Of a stretch of DNA of 64,000 nt, positions 25,831 through 34,902 are shown in pieces; the stretch's first letter is position 1, and each line of letters starts with the position of its first letter. Both the position numbers and the translations under genes were made by a program. Source of the DNA: Sporocytophaga myxococcoides DSM 11118 (lineage in GTDB: Bacteria > Bacteroidota > Bacteroidia > Cytophagales > Cytophagaceae); assembly GCF_000426725.1 (NCBI RefSeq), contig NZ_AUFX01000012.1, positions 62,001 through 126,000 on the forward strand. The letters are read 5' to 3'. The notes under the pieces were generated by a model. The model did not search any database. It saw only the letters and a list, made by a program, of their open reading frames with translations, and had not been told where the DNA came from.

Positions 25831-27084
25831 ATGTCTTCTTATAACATACTTACAACTTTTGCAGGACTTCACCTTAAGAAGAAATTAATGTATGCAGGTT
25901 CATTGAATCTTATGGCATTAAATATTGCATTGATCATTTTTGTTGAAGTGGATGATAACTTCAGACTTCTTTGTATCTGCAATGCTTTATTTTGGATCGC
26001 AAATCTTGTCTACAATCATTTTTCAAAGAATGTTGATCATCCATATGTCGCTATGACAATTTATGGCCTGTTGAGCATATTTGTCCATGCTTATTTAAAA
26101 GGAGGTTTTTACAGTTCATATATGTTTTGGCTTCCGCTTATGAGTTTGGGCATGAGTATTTTCCTCAATAAATTTTACGCGATCCTTTGTATTGTTTTCA
26201 GTACGATAACTTATACCTTATTTCTTTACCTGCAGCTTTCCGGTAAAGCAGACTTTCAGGAAGAGTTAAAGCAAGTTCCGCCATTATTGGATTATATAAA
26301 TTTCATGAGTGTATTGGTAATGCTATGCCTGATACATTATTTCTTTTTCACTAAAGAAAATCTGGACCTGATCTGGAAGCGTGAAAGTGAAATGAAAGTG
26401 GGTGATCTGCAATCCAAGCTTAGTCAAAAGGAAACAGAAGTAGAGAAAATGAGGACGAATATGGCTCAGGATTTTCATGATGAAATGGGTAATAAACTTG
26501 CAAGTATTTCAATTCTTACACAAAGTCTTGATCTTAAACTTAGGCAAGAGCTGTCTAGGACTTCGGTTGAAGAGTTTAAAATACTTGAAATAATTCATCA
26601 GACAGTATTGGAGGTATATGACGGAACAAAAGATTTTATCTGGTCTGTAGATCACAGAAGCGATTATCTTCTTGAGCTTTTTATTTATGTGAGAGAATTT
26701 GGTGAACGCTTTTTTAATAATCTGGAGATCAACTTTAAGTCCGAGTACAATGCTGATACATCTATTCCATATAGATTGCCGCCATTATGTGGAAGGCAGT
26801 TGATTCTTGTATGTAAAGAAATAATGACTAATGCTGCAAAGCATTCAAAGTGTCAGGAATTTACTTTAAAGATAGATGTGGCCTCCGATACACTTAGAAT
26901 TATCTTCAGTGATAATGGAACAGGATTTGACCAAAATTATATTAAGCGCAGAAACGGATTGAGGAATATTGAAGAAAGATCTATTTCATTCTGTAAAAAT
27001 TTTTCGATGGAATCGTCACCATCAGGAACAAGATATTCTTTATTCCTGGATATTATTTCAAGTGAGACTACCCATATAGGGTAG
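25831..27084 (+). CDS. Membrane sensor histidine kinase (HisKA_3/NarX-like)
   Basis: A 417-residue kinase from ATG 25831; a TTG 11 codons upstream is less likely. About six membrane helices (residues 20-175) form the sensor, followed by a coiled coil and the HisKA_3 box AQDFHDEMGNKL (His216), N box KEIMTNAAKHSK, G box FSDNGTGF and NGLRNIEERS. It is 34 bp upstream of a LuxR-type response regulator, its obvious partner. A 19-bp palindrome overlaps its stop codon. The signal is unknown. Confidence 0.92.
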   Translation: MSSYNILTTFAGLHLKKKLMYAGSLNLMALNIALIIFVEVDDNFRLLCICNALFWIANLVYNHFSKNVDHPYVAMTIYGLLSIFVHAYLKGGFYSSYMFWLPLMSLGMSIFLNKFYAILCIVFSTITYTLFLYLQLSGKADFQEELKQVPPLLDYINFMSVLVMLCLIHYFFFTKENLDLIWKRESEMKVGDLQSKLSQKETEVEKMRTNMAQDFHDEMGNKLASISILTQSLDLKLRQELSRTSVEEFKILEIIHQTVLEVYDGTKDFIWSVDHRSDYLLELFIYVREFGERFFNNLEINFKSEYNADTSIPYRLPPLCGRQLILVCKEIMTNAAKHSKCQEFTLKIDVASDTLRIIFSDNGTGFDQNYIKRRNGLRNIEERSISFCKNFSMESSPSGTRYSLFLDIISSETTHIG

Positions 27085-27085
27085 T
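27067..27085. promoter_or_regulatory. 19-bp palindrome, copy 1 (candidate regulator site)
   Basis: ACTACCC-ATATA-GGGTAGT, perfect 7-bp arms, covering the last codons and TAG of the kinase and 34 bp before the regulator gene. It contains TACCCAT, resembling the heptamers bound by NarL-type regulators. A second copy lies at 27770-27788. Confidence 0.5.
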
Positions 27086-27118
27086 TTGCAATTTTAAATC
27101 ATATTATAATTTTCAAGA

Positions 27119-27739
27119 ATGAAATCAGTAGTAATAATAGAAGATAATGTAAATTTTGTAAAGGGCTTTGAATTCCTCATAAATTTCACTGATAAGTTTA
27201 AAGTGATAAGTGTATTTAACTCATGTGAAGATGCCTTAGTTGAAATCAAGGCTTTGAACCCTGATATTGTGCTGATGGATGTTGATTTACCCGGAATGAG
27301 TGGAATTGAAGGCACAAGGAAAATCAAACAGCTTATACCTTCTGTTGAAATACTCGTTGTCACTGTTTTTGAAAACAGTGAAAAAGTTTTTGCTTCTCTT
27401 GAAGCCGGGGCAAGCGGATACATTACAAAAAACAGCGGAACGAGACAAATTCTGGATGCACTGGAAGAGTTGCTGATGGGAGGAGCTCCTATGAGTGCAA
27501 ATATAGCAAGAATGGTAGTTCATTCATTTAAAAGAAAGCTAAAGCCGGAGTTGCTTACAGAAAGAGAATCTGAGATTCTCCAGTTTCTGTCCATTGGTAA
27601 AAGTTATAAAACAATTGCTGCGGAACTTAACATAAGTCTAGATACAGTGAAGTTCCACATCAAAAATATCTACATAAAGCTGCAAGTTTCGAATAAGGAG
27701 GATGCGATTGCAGAAGCAAGAAAAAATAACTGGGTTTAA
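27119..27739 (+). CDS. NarL/FixJ-type response regulator
   Basis: A 206-residue two-domain regulator. The receiver (about 1-120) has the acidic pair Glu8-Asp9, phospho-acceptor Asp54 in VLMDVDLPGMSG, and Lys about 107 in YITKNSG. The LuxR helix-turn-helix is about 145-190 (LTERESEILQFL, NISLDTVKFHIKNIYIKL). It is the partner of the kinase immediately upstream. Matching palindromes flank it, one before its start and one after its stop, suggesting autoregulation and control of the downstream secreted proteins (inference). Confidence 0.94.
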   Translation: MKSVVIIEDNVNFVKGFEFLINFTDKFKVISVFNSCEDALVEIKALNPDIVLMDVDLPGMSGIEGTRKIKQLIPSVEILVVTVFENSEKVFASLEAGASGYITKNSGTRQILDALEELLMGGAPMSANIARMVVHSFKRKLKPELLTERESEILQFLSIGKSYKTIAAELNISLDTVKFHIKNIYIKLQVSNKEDAIAEARKNNWV

Positions 27740-27769
27740 TCTTCCGAATTCATTTTTTATTTATACCTG

Positions 27770-27788
27770 ACTACCATTCTCGGGTAGT
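27770..27788. promoter_or_regulatory. 19-bp palindrome, copy 2 (candidate activator site)
   Basis: ACTACCATTCTCGGGTAGT: the same outer arms and total length as copy 1, with one arm mismatch. Its centre is about 44 bp upstream of the transcription start predicted from the -7 box at 27810, a usual activator position. Confidence 0.5.
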
Positions 27789-27809
27789 ACAATCGGACTT
27801 TTCTGTACC

Positions 27810-27817
27810 TACCTTTG
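27810..27817 (+). promoter_or_regulatory. Putative -7 box (TACCTTTG)
   Basis: Matches TAnnTTTG and lies just downstream of palindrome copy 2. No clear -33 element, which would suit an activator-dependent promoter. Confidence 0.4.
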
Positions 27818-28207
27818 ATCTAAATCAGATTAATATAAAAGTTATAGCAGTTCTATGATAGTGCGTTATGTGGTTTTTTTTACATGCATATTTAATATTT
27901 TTTTTGAGAGATTTTCTTTTTGTTTAGTTCCGAATTTTTGATCAGTGATCTGCAATACAAGCAATGCGTTTACTTGGTAGATTAAGGCAAATATTTTTCC
28001 TGGGGCCGCTTTACTTGAAAAGTAAACGTTTATGCCTTCTACCATTGCGGCACTATGCAGCTTTTTTTATATGCGATTGTCACTGACTCTGACATTTCTT
28101 TTTTTGAGATTTGATTTGCAAAATGACATTTATAGATCCTTGCTTTTTATCTATAATGTCTGAAATCCCAAGCTAAAATTTTAAACTTAATTTTTTAAAA
28201 CACTAAA

Positions 28208-31006
28208 ATGAAAAAAAGATTTTTACCACTATTAATGCTTTGTATGGCAGCATTTACAAGCAGCCAGGCGACGATGTATTATGCAGGTACCCCTTTGAAT
28301 AACACAAGAGATTCAAGTAAGCCATTAGGCAAACATCCAAGTAATCCTTATGGACTTCAGGCTGGGGTTAATGCAACAAATGCTGGTGACACCTTGTTCA
28401 TCATGGGAGGAACTTATACAGGAGCTTCTGATACTTCTCCCTTAATGAAAATTAATAAAGCCGGCACCGCAGCTGATCCTATTGTTATTATTAATTATCC
28501 GGGACATACACCGATTTTAAAATCCGCTAGTACAGGATCATGGAGTTTGATTAAGATTTATACAAGTGAAAGTAATAAAGCTGTAAATCCTGCTTATATT
28601 ACAATCAAAGGACTTACACTTCAAGGGAACAATGGTAGTGTCAGTCCTACAGATCCAGCGCTTGAAACTCAAACCAAGACTACTGCACCTGCTAAGTTTA
28701 ATGGTGTTGGAATTTTAATTACAGGCCCTTTTGCATGGGATCAGGAGATTGATGGACTCGATAAATACAATATCCCACATCACATTACTGTTGTTGATTG
28801 CAATGTATCAGATTTCCCTTCAGCAGGAATTTCCGTTATGAGAGCCGACTACATTACAGTAGAAGCTTGTGCGGTGTATAATAATTGCTGGTACACATAT
28901 TATGGTACATCAGGGATAAACTTCTATCAGGCTACCCTTTACATTGAGAATGCTCCTGTTAACGCCAATGAAGCGAGGATCAGAGTTACGAGAAATAAAG
29001 TTTATGGAAATGATCTGAGAGTGGCTAATCAGGAGTTTGGTCAAAGATGGGATGGCAATGGAATAATTATTGACAATTTTAATCACAACCAGGACCTTTC
29101 TGATGGCAGAGGACCTTATAGCTATCCTAGCTATGCAGGAAAAACTGAAGTCTCCAATAATGCCATATATAACAATGGTGGAGCAGGAGTAAAGGTATAT
29201 ACATCTGATAATGTAGATATTTATAATAATTCATTTTACAATAATCAGGTAAATCCGTATGCGGACAATGCAGATCTTTATGTAAATGCTATTGTTAATT
29301 TAAATGTTAAAAACAACGTATTTTCAGGGGCTAATATGGAGTTAGTACATTATAACCTGTCGAATGCGGTTTTTAGCAATAACATATTTACTAAAGCTAG
29401 TTCTATATCAGGAATTACTTGTAGCTCTTGCATTATTGCAGATCCTCAATACGTGGATCCGGGAATTCTGGGGACTTCAAACTTCAGAGTTCAACCAACA
29501 AGTCCGGCAATAGATAATGCTGAAAGAATTGCATCTATAACTGTAGACAGACCTTACAATTCAAGAACTGCATATGGGCCTATGGATATTGGAGCTTATG
29601 AATATCCTGTCAATCTGAGAAATCTTACAGCGGATGGAAGTCTGGCAACTGCTCTTAAATTTGACGGTGTTGATGACTATGTGACCTCTTTGTACAATAC
29701 TGGATTTAATGGTCTTGGTACAGCTAATTTTACTATAGAGGCTAGAATTAAAGCAAGTCCGACAACAGGGAATTTACCTACGATAGTGTCAAACAGAACA
29801 ACAGGAAGCAACGGTGCTATACTATATATTAATAAACTTGATAATGGAAAATTGTATCTAAATATCCAGGGAATCAATTTTGTTGGTGGCAATCAGAACT
29901 TATTGGATAATAATTGCCATCACGTTGCAGTTGTGAGAAATGGTTCCACTTTGAAGTTTTTTGTTGATGGAGCTTTAACAGCTACAAGAAGCATAAGTGC
30001 AAGTATTATAGGTGGGGGATTGACAAGAATCGGCCATGATGCACCACTTCTGGCTTCTGGTTATTTTAATGGAGAAATAAGTGAGGTTCGTTTGTGGTAT
30101 AGAGCTTGTTTAGATTCTGAGATAGCTTCGAATGCTAATAAATCCCTTTATGATGCTGGAACATTTCAGCCATCAGGAGATCTGAGCGAATATTGGAGGC
30201 TTAATGAGGGAAATGGGCAAACTGCTTTCAGCGCTCTTGTAAGAGGAAGCGGGCATTGTGTTTTGGGTGCAACATCAGCGATTGAATCTACAGATCCTCA
30301 ATGGGTATCAAGCTGCACTTCTATTCCGAAAAAATATGGTTCATCATTTGAAAACCCTATTAGAATAGGTACCCTGAGCTCAGGTTCTGTTTATAAAGAC
30401 ACACGTAGCAATGTATCAGGAAGCGGATATGATAATGATTTCGGATATAACAATGACGATATTTTTTATACATTTACCATAGCTCAGAAATCGCAAGTAA
30501 AGATCACCAATTGTGGTTCAGGAATATCAGATTCTTACTTATTCCTGATAAACACTCAAAAGGAAATTATTACCACTGATGACGATGGTGCTCCTTGCGG
30601 AGGTAATAAAGCAGAATTGAATTATGTGCTGAATGCAGGAACATATTATGTTGCTACAGAAGGATATGGCTCGACAACAGGCAGTATTACAACAACGATA
30701 GAAGCTGCGGCGTCTAACTTGCCGGCAGATTTTACAAGAAAGGCTGCATTTAATGAGTCTGCTGATTCAAAAGAAAACATTTCAACAGAGACTGCTTTAC
30801 CTATAGAAGTGCTTGCATTTCCAAATCCTATTTCGTCAGGAGATTTAAATTTTGGTCGTAATGTTGAAAAATATTCAATGACAGATATTACTGGCACTGA
30901 AGTTTCCAGCGGTGAGAATGTTGATCATATAAATGTAGATACTCTTCCTAAAGGAGTATATTTTATAAACATGGATGGCAAAATCCAAAAAGTTATAGTT
31001 CAATAA
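28208..31006 (+). CDS. Secreted beta-helix/LamG protein with T9SS sorting domain (paralog 1)
   Basis: A 932-residue exported protein. Signal peptide (about 1-21), then a right-handed parallel beta-helix (about 22-470; VGILITGPFAWD, VYTSDNVDIYNNSFYNN) of the polysaccharide-lyase-like type, a LamG/concanavalin-like lectin domain (about 482-644; ALKFDGVDDY, HHVAVVRNGSTLKFFVDG), a pre-peptidase C-terminal-like beta domain (about 710-830) and a type A T9SS signal (about 865-932, FPNPISSGDLNF...KVIVQ). Expected to be secreted through the outer membrane and attached to or released from the cell. Enzymatic activity is not assignable by eye. Followed by a strong terminator and a close paralog. Confidence 0.9.
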   Translation: MKKRFLPLLMLCMAAFTSSQATMYYAGTPLNNTRDSSKPLGKHPSNPYGLQAGVNATNAGDTLFIMGGTYTGASDTSPLMKINKAGTAADPIVIINYPGHTPILKSASTGSWSLIKIYTSESNKAVNPAYITIKGLTLQGNNGSVSPTDPALETQTKTTAPAKFNGVGILITGPFAWDQEIDGLDKYNIPHHITVVDCNVSDFPSAGISVMRADYITVEACAVYNNCWYTYYGTSGINFYQATLYIENAPVNANEARIRVTRNKVYGNDLRVANQEFGQRWDGNGIIIDNFNHNQDLSDGRGPYSYPSYAGKTEVSNNAIYNNGGAGVKVYTSDNVDIYNNSFYNNQVNPYADNADLYVNAIVNLNVKNNVFSGANMELVHYNLSNAVFSNNIFTKASSISGITCSSCIIADPQYVDPGILGTSNFRVQPTSPAIDNAERIASITVDRPYNSRTAYGPMDIGAYEYPVNLRNLTADGSLATALKFDGVDDYVTSLYNTGFNGLGTANFTIEARIKASPTTGNLPTIVSNRTTGSNGAILYINKLDNGKLYLNIQGINFVGGNQNLLDNNCHHVAVVRNGSTLKFFVDGALTATRSISASIIGGGLTRIGHDAPLLASGYFNGEISEVRLWYRACLDSEIASNANKSLYDAGTFQPSGDLSEYWRLNEGNGQTAFSALVRGSGHCVLGATSAIESTDPQWVSSCTSIPKKYGSSFENPIRIGTLSSGSVYKDTRSNVSGSGYDNDFGYNNDDIFYTFTIAQKSQVKITNCGSGISDSYLFLINTQKEIITTDDDGAPCGGNKAELNYVLNAGTYYVATEGYGSTTGSITTTIEAAASNLPADFTRKAAFNESADSKENISTETALPIEVLAFPNPISSGDLNFGRNVEKYSMTDITGTEVSSGENVDHINVDTLPKGVYFINMDGKIQKVIVQ

Positions 31007-31015
31007 GTAATTATT

Positions 31016-31050
31016 ACAGGAGCTGTACTGTTTCATATAGCTCCTGTTTT
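31016..31050 (+). terminator. Intrinsic terminator after beta-helix paralog 1
   Basis: ACAGGAGCT (31016-31024) pairs perfectly with AGCTCCTGT (31039-31047), followed by TTTATC. So the second paralog, 85 bp on, probably has its own promoter or depends on readthrough. Confidence 0.8.
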
Positions 31051-31135
31051 ATCAATGCTTATGAACTCCAATTCATATTCTATAGATTTTTCAATGCTAT
31101 GGGATAAATTTTTTACCCAACTAATAAACATTAAA

Positions 31136-33946
31136 ATGAAAAAGAGATTTTTACCGCTATTAATGCTGTGTATGGCAGCATTTACAAGCAGCCAGGCAAC
31201 CATGTACTATGCAGGTACACCTTTAAATAACACAAGGGATTCAAGTAAGCCATTAGGCAAGCATCCTAATAATCCTTATAGCAGTCTGCAGCAAGGAGTG
31301 AATAACGTAGTTGCGGGCGATACCTTATTTATTATGGGAGGTACTTATACGGGCGCTTCTGATACTTCGCCATTAATGAAAATTAACAAGGCTGGTACAG
31401 CTGCAGATCCTATTGTTATTATTAATTATCCTGGGCATTCACCTGTTTTAAAATCAGCTGCTACGGGTTCATGGAGTCTAATCAAAATTTATACGAGTGA
31501 AAGTAATAAAACAGTAAATCCGTCTTATATTACTATTAAAGGACTTACGCTACAGGGGAATAATGGTAGCGTGAATCCTACTGATCCGGCTCTAGAGGCA
31601 CAAACAAAAGCAACTGCACCTGCAAAGTTTAACGGAGTGGGAATTCTGATCACCGGTCCTTTTGCGTGGGATGGCGAGATAGACGGGCTTGACCAATATA
31701 ATATCCCACACCACATTACAGTCGTTGATTGCATAGTATCGGATTTTCCTTCATCCGGAATATCTGTTATGAGAGCAGATTATGTTACAGTTGAGGCCTG
31801 TGAAGTATATAATAACTGCTGGTATACATATTATGGTACTTCGGGAATCAACTTCTATCAGGCAACTTTATTTGCTGCGAATACACCGGTGAATGCAAAT
31901 GAAGCAAGAATTAGAGTTACAAGAAATAAAGTATATGGTAATGATTTGCGTGTAGCTAATCAGGAGTTTGGTCAAAGATGGGATGGCAATGGAATCATTA
32001 TTGACAATTTTAATCACAATCAGGACTTGCAAGATGGCAGAGGTCCCTACGTGTATCCTTCGTATGCTGGCAAAACTGAGGTATCCAATAACGTTGCATT
32101 TAACAATGGAGGGGCTGGAGTAAAAGTATATACTTCTGATAATTTGGATATTTATAACAATTCATTCTATAACAATCAAGCAAACCATTATGCAGCGAAT
32201 GCTGACCTTGATTTAAACGTTATCACTAATGTGATTGTCAAAAATAATGTTGTTTCAGGTATATTCAAGGAACTGAATGCCGGAGGACTTACAAATGCGG
32301 TATTTAGCAATAACCTTTTCTCCAATGCCAACTCAATTTCCGGAATTACTTGTAAGTCATGTATTATTGCTGATCCTCAGTTTGAAGCACCAGGTATATT
32401 GGGCTCATCAAATTTCCGTATGAAATCAACGAGTCCTGCAATCAATAGTGCTGAAAGAATATCTACCATTACAGTTGATAGACCTTATATTTCAAGAACG
32501 GCTTATGGACCAATGGACATGGGTGCATACGAGTACCCTGCCAATCCATTGAACCTTTCTGCTGATGGTATTTCAACTAATGCATTGAAATTTGATGGCG
32601 TTGATGACTATGCTAAAATTACTACTAATCATTTATGGAATTGGGGTACTTACGATTTCACGGTAGAAGCAAGAATAAAAGCAAGTAGTTCAAGTAGTAT
32701 GCAATATCCTGCTATAATATCTACCAGAACAACAGGAAACAATGGATTCAAATTATACTTAAATTCTACTGACGGAAAATTGAATTTGAATCTTCAGGGC
32801 ATTAACTATACTGCTAATGGCCCGAATCTCAAGGATAATAATTGCCATCATATTGCAGTAGTAAGACAAGGATCTGCTTTGAGATTTTATATAGACGGAG
32901 TTTTGACAAATCAGACTACAACATCCTATAGTATTGTTGGAGGTGGTGATGTACGGATAGGTCATGATGCAGGAAATCCTAACGCTACTTATTTTAAAGG
33001 TGAAATCGGCGAGATAAGATTCTGGGGTATACCACGAACTGCATCCGAAATTTCAGCGAATATGAATAAATCACAATATGCAGAAAGGACTTATTATGGA
33101 TATACTACTGGTTTGGAGTTTTATTTCAGGCTTAATGAAGGAACTGGTCAAACTTTATTCCACAGTGTTGCTGGAACAGATTTTAACTATGGTACTTTAG
33201 GTGGATCTTCTGCTGGTGAATCCAGCGATCCTGTTTGGGTAAGCAGTTGTGTCGGTATTCCTAAAAAGTATGGATCATCTTTTGAAAACCCGGTAAGTAT
33301 CGGAGTTTTGAATCCTTGTACCACTTACAACAATACTTTGAATACGACATCTAATGGGTATGATAATGATATAGGAGATGCAAGTGATGATGTTTATTAT
33401 TCATTTACATTAAATCAGAAATCAAATGTTGTAATCCATCAGTGCAGCTCAGCCATTTCAGATGTCAATCTCCGGCTGTTATATTCGGATAAAGCTGTTT
33501 TGGCTAACACAGTGACCTACTTCCCATGGTGTTCTATTCCTGCAAATGCAGGCGTGGAGTATGTTTTGAATCCTGGAACTTATTATGTAGTTTCAGAAGG
33601 TTCGGGAACTCTGACGGGAAACATTACAACAACAATTACATCTACAGCTTCTTCATCATATCCAAGTTTTCCTGATCTAAGGACGGCTTCTGGGTCTATT
33701 GGGATGGATTCCGATGTCGAAAACAATGTATTTGACAATCTTTCAGATACAAAAGTTTATCCAAACCCGGTTGCTTCAGATGTATTGTATTTCGGATTAA
33801 CTGCGGAGACTTTCGTTCTAACTGATCTTACCGGGTCAGTTATAGCTGAAGGTGCAAATTCAGACCATCTTTTTGTTGATCAACTCCCATCGGGTGTTTA
33901 CGTCATAAATATTGATGGTAAAATTCAGAAAGTAATAATTCAATAA
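31136..33946 (+). CDS. Secreted beta-helix/LamG protein with T9SS sorting domain (paralog 2)
   Basis: A 936-residue paralog of the preceding gene with the same domain order. The frame is open from 31055, but ATG 31136 matches paralog 1 exactly (MKKRFLPLLMLCMAAFTSSQ). The first 40 or so mature residues and long stretches of the beta-helix are nearly identical (NARIRVTRNKVYGNDL-type segment, VANQEFGQRWDGNGIIIDNF), while LamG and the C-terminal third diverge. The T9SS domain is about 870-936 (VYPNPVASDVLYFG...KVIIQ). A recent tandem duplication, possibly with gene conversion in the 5' half. Confidence 0.9.
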   Translation: MKKRFLPLLMLCMAAFTSSQATMYYAGTPLNNTRDSSKPLGKHPNNPYSSLQQGVNNVVAGDTLFIMGGTYTGASDTSPLMKINKAGTAADPIVIINYPGHSPVLKSAATGSWSLIKIYTSESNKTVNPSYITIKGLTLQGNNGSVNPTDPALEAQTKATAPAKFNGVGILITGPFAWDGEIDGLDQYNIPHHITVVDCIVSDFPSSGISVMRADYVTVEACEVYNNCWYTYYGTSGINFYQATLFAANTPVNANEARIRVTRNKVYGNDLRVANQEFGQRWDGNGIIIDNFNHNQDLQDGRGPYVYPSYAGKTEVSNNVAFNNGGAGVKVYTSDNLDIYNNSFYNNQANHYAANADLDLNVITNVIVKNNVVSGIFKELNAGGLTNAVFSNNLFSNANSISGITCKSCIIADPQFEAPGILGSSNFRMKSTSPAINSAERISTITVDRPYISRTAYGPMDMGAYEYPANPLNLSADGISTNALKFDGVDDYAKITTNHLWNWGTYDFTVEARIKASSSSSMQYPAIISTRTTGNNGFKLYLNSTDGKLNLNLQGINYTANGPNLKDNNCHHIAVVRQGSALRFYIDGVLTNQTTTSYSIVGGGDVRIGHDAGNPNATYFKGEIGEIRFWGIPRTASEISANMNKSQYAERTYYGYTTGLEFYFRLNEGTGQTLFHSVAGTDFNYGTLGGSSAGESSDPVWVSSCVGIPKKYGSSFENPVSIGVLNPCTTYNNTLNTTSNGYDNDIGDASDDVYYSFTLNQKSNVVIHQCSSAISDVNLRLLYSDKAVLANTVTYFPWCSIPANAGVEYVLNPGTYYVVSEGSGTLTGNITTTITSTASSSYPSFPDLRTASGSIGMDSDVENNVFDNLSDTKVYPNPVASDVLYFGLTAETFVLTDLTGSVIAEGANSDHLFVDQLPSGVYVINIDGKIQKVIIQ

Positions 33947-33959
33947 GAGTATATTTTGT

Positions 33960-33988
33960 GGGAAGCTGGTAATTCCAGCTTCCCTTCC
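33960..33988 (+). terminator. Hairpin after beta-helix paralog 2
   Basis: GGGAAGCTGG (33960-33969) pairs perfectly with CCAGCTTCCC (33975-33984) around TAATT. The following TTCC is a weak tail. Confidence 0.7.
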
Positions 33989-34058
33989 TAAACTAGTTAT
34001 TTTGATAAATAACCTTTTAATCTAAAGGTATTGATCTTATCATAAACTTATTTACTTC

Positions 34059-34853
34059 ATGAAAAAACAATTACTTTTTATTTCATCTTTATTCTTATCA
34101 CTTACTCTATCTGCACAAAAACAACTTCCAAACCCCAGCTTTGAAGAGTGGCAGAATACTGGGGCTGAAGTGGAGGAACCCTTGTCCTGGCTTGCTCCTT
34201 CGGATTGTGAAGAAGGTTGCGAATATTATTATGAGAAGGTACAGGATGGTCATACTGGTCTTGCTATAAAATTAAAGGCCGTTGAATCTGACCCTGATGA
34301 TGTCCAGCCTCTGATGCTGATCGAAGAGGATTTTCTTGCAAAACCTTTAAAGGTTACCTTCTGGTATAAGTCTTCGACCGAAATAAGATGTGCCATTGCC
34401 ATGTCTGCAGGGCCGATCTTTTCTGAGGAAGAAATAGCTGTTGGAGAAGGCTTAATAACAGCTCCTCCCAGCGGAACTTTTGTTAAAGCTGAAGTTCCTA
34501 TCTTATATTCCGAGGATAAAGCACCTGAACATCTTCTTCTCGTTTTTGCTTTGGCTAGAGGAGGGTTGACTTCTACAGATTTTGTAATTATTGATGATGT
34601 AGAACTTTCTTACGGATTGACATCAATAAGTAATCCTTTAATGACTGAAGTTGTAGGAAGCAATATGATATCAGATAGGTTAGAATTGAAATCTGTAGTG
34701 GATGAAGTACAAATATTTAATTCTTCAGGAATGCTTGTTCTTAAAGCAACAAAGTCAACGGTTATTGATACTTCGGTCTTGTCTGAAGGACTCTATATGG
34801 TTTCATTAAAGAAGGGAGAATCCTTTGGAACCATAAAAGTTTTAAAAAAATAA
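34059..34853 (+). CDS. Secreted protein with T9SS sorting domain
   Basis: A 264-residue exported protein: signal peptide (about 1-19, ending SLTLSAQ), a beta-sandwich-like domain opening with LPNPSFEEWQ (about 22-185; carbohydrate-binding-like, Cys pair in DCEEGCEYYY) and a type A T9SS sorting domain (about 200-264, ending GTIKVLKK). No catalytic motif is seen; it could be a surface adhesin or binding protein. It follows the two beta-helix genes and may be co-regulated. Family not identified precisely. Confidence 0.82.
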   Translation: MKKQLLFISSLFLSLTLSAQKQLPNPSFEEWQNTGAEVEEPLSWLAPSDCEEGCEYYYEKVQDGHTGLAIKLKAVESDPDDVQPLMLIEEDFLAKPLKVTFWYKSSTEIRCAIAMSAGPIFSEEEIAVGEGLITAPPSGTFVKAEVPILYSEDKAPEHLLLVFALARGGLTSTDFVIIDDVELSYGLTSISNPLMTEVVGSNMISDRLELKSVVDEVQIFNSSGMLVLKATKSTVIDTSVLSEGLYMVSLKKGESFGTIKVLKK

Positions 34854-34866
34854 TGTGATGCCTGAT

Positions 34867-34898
34867 ATAAGAGATGAATAATATAATTCGTCTCTTAT
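34867..34898. terminator. Bidirectional hairpin between convergent genes
   Basis: ATAAGAGA (34867-34874) pairs with TCTCTTAT (34891-34898), extended inward by GAAT/ATTC. It occupies the 49-bp gap between the stops at 34853 and 34903. Confidence 0.7.
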
Positions 34899-34902
34899 AG
34901 GG

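Larger units (their letters stand above)
27740..28207. other. 468-bp upstream region of the beta-helix genes
   Basis: Contains palindrome copy 2 (27770-27788), a -7-like TACCTTTG (27810-27817) and a second, unrelated palindrome TTTACTT-GAA-AAGTAAA (28010-28026). If transcription starts near 27824, the leader of the first beta-helix gene is about 380 nt. No coding potential seen. Confidence 0.45.
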
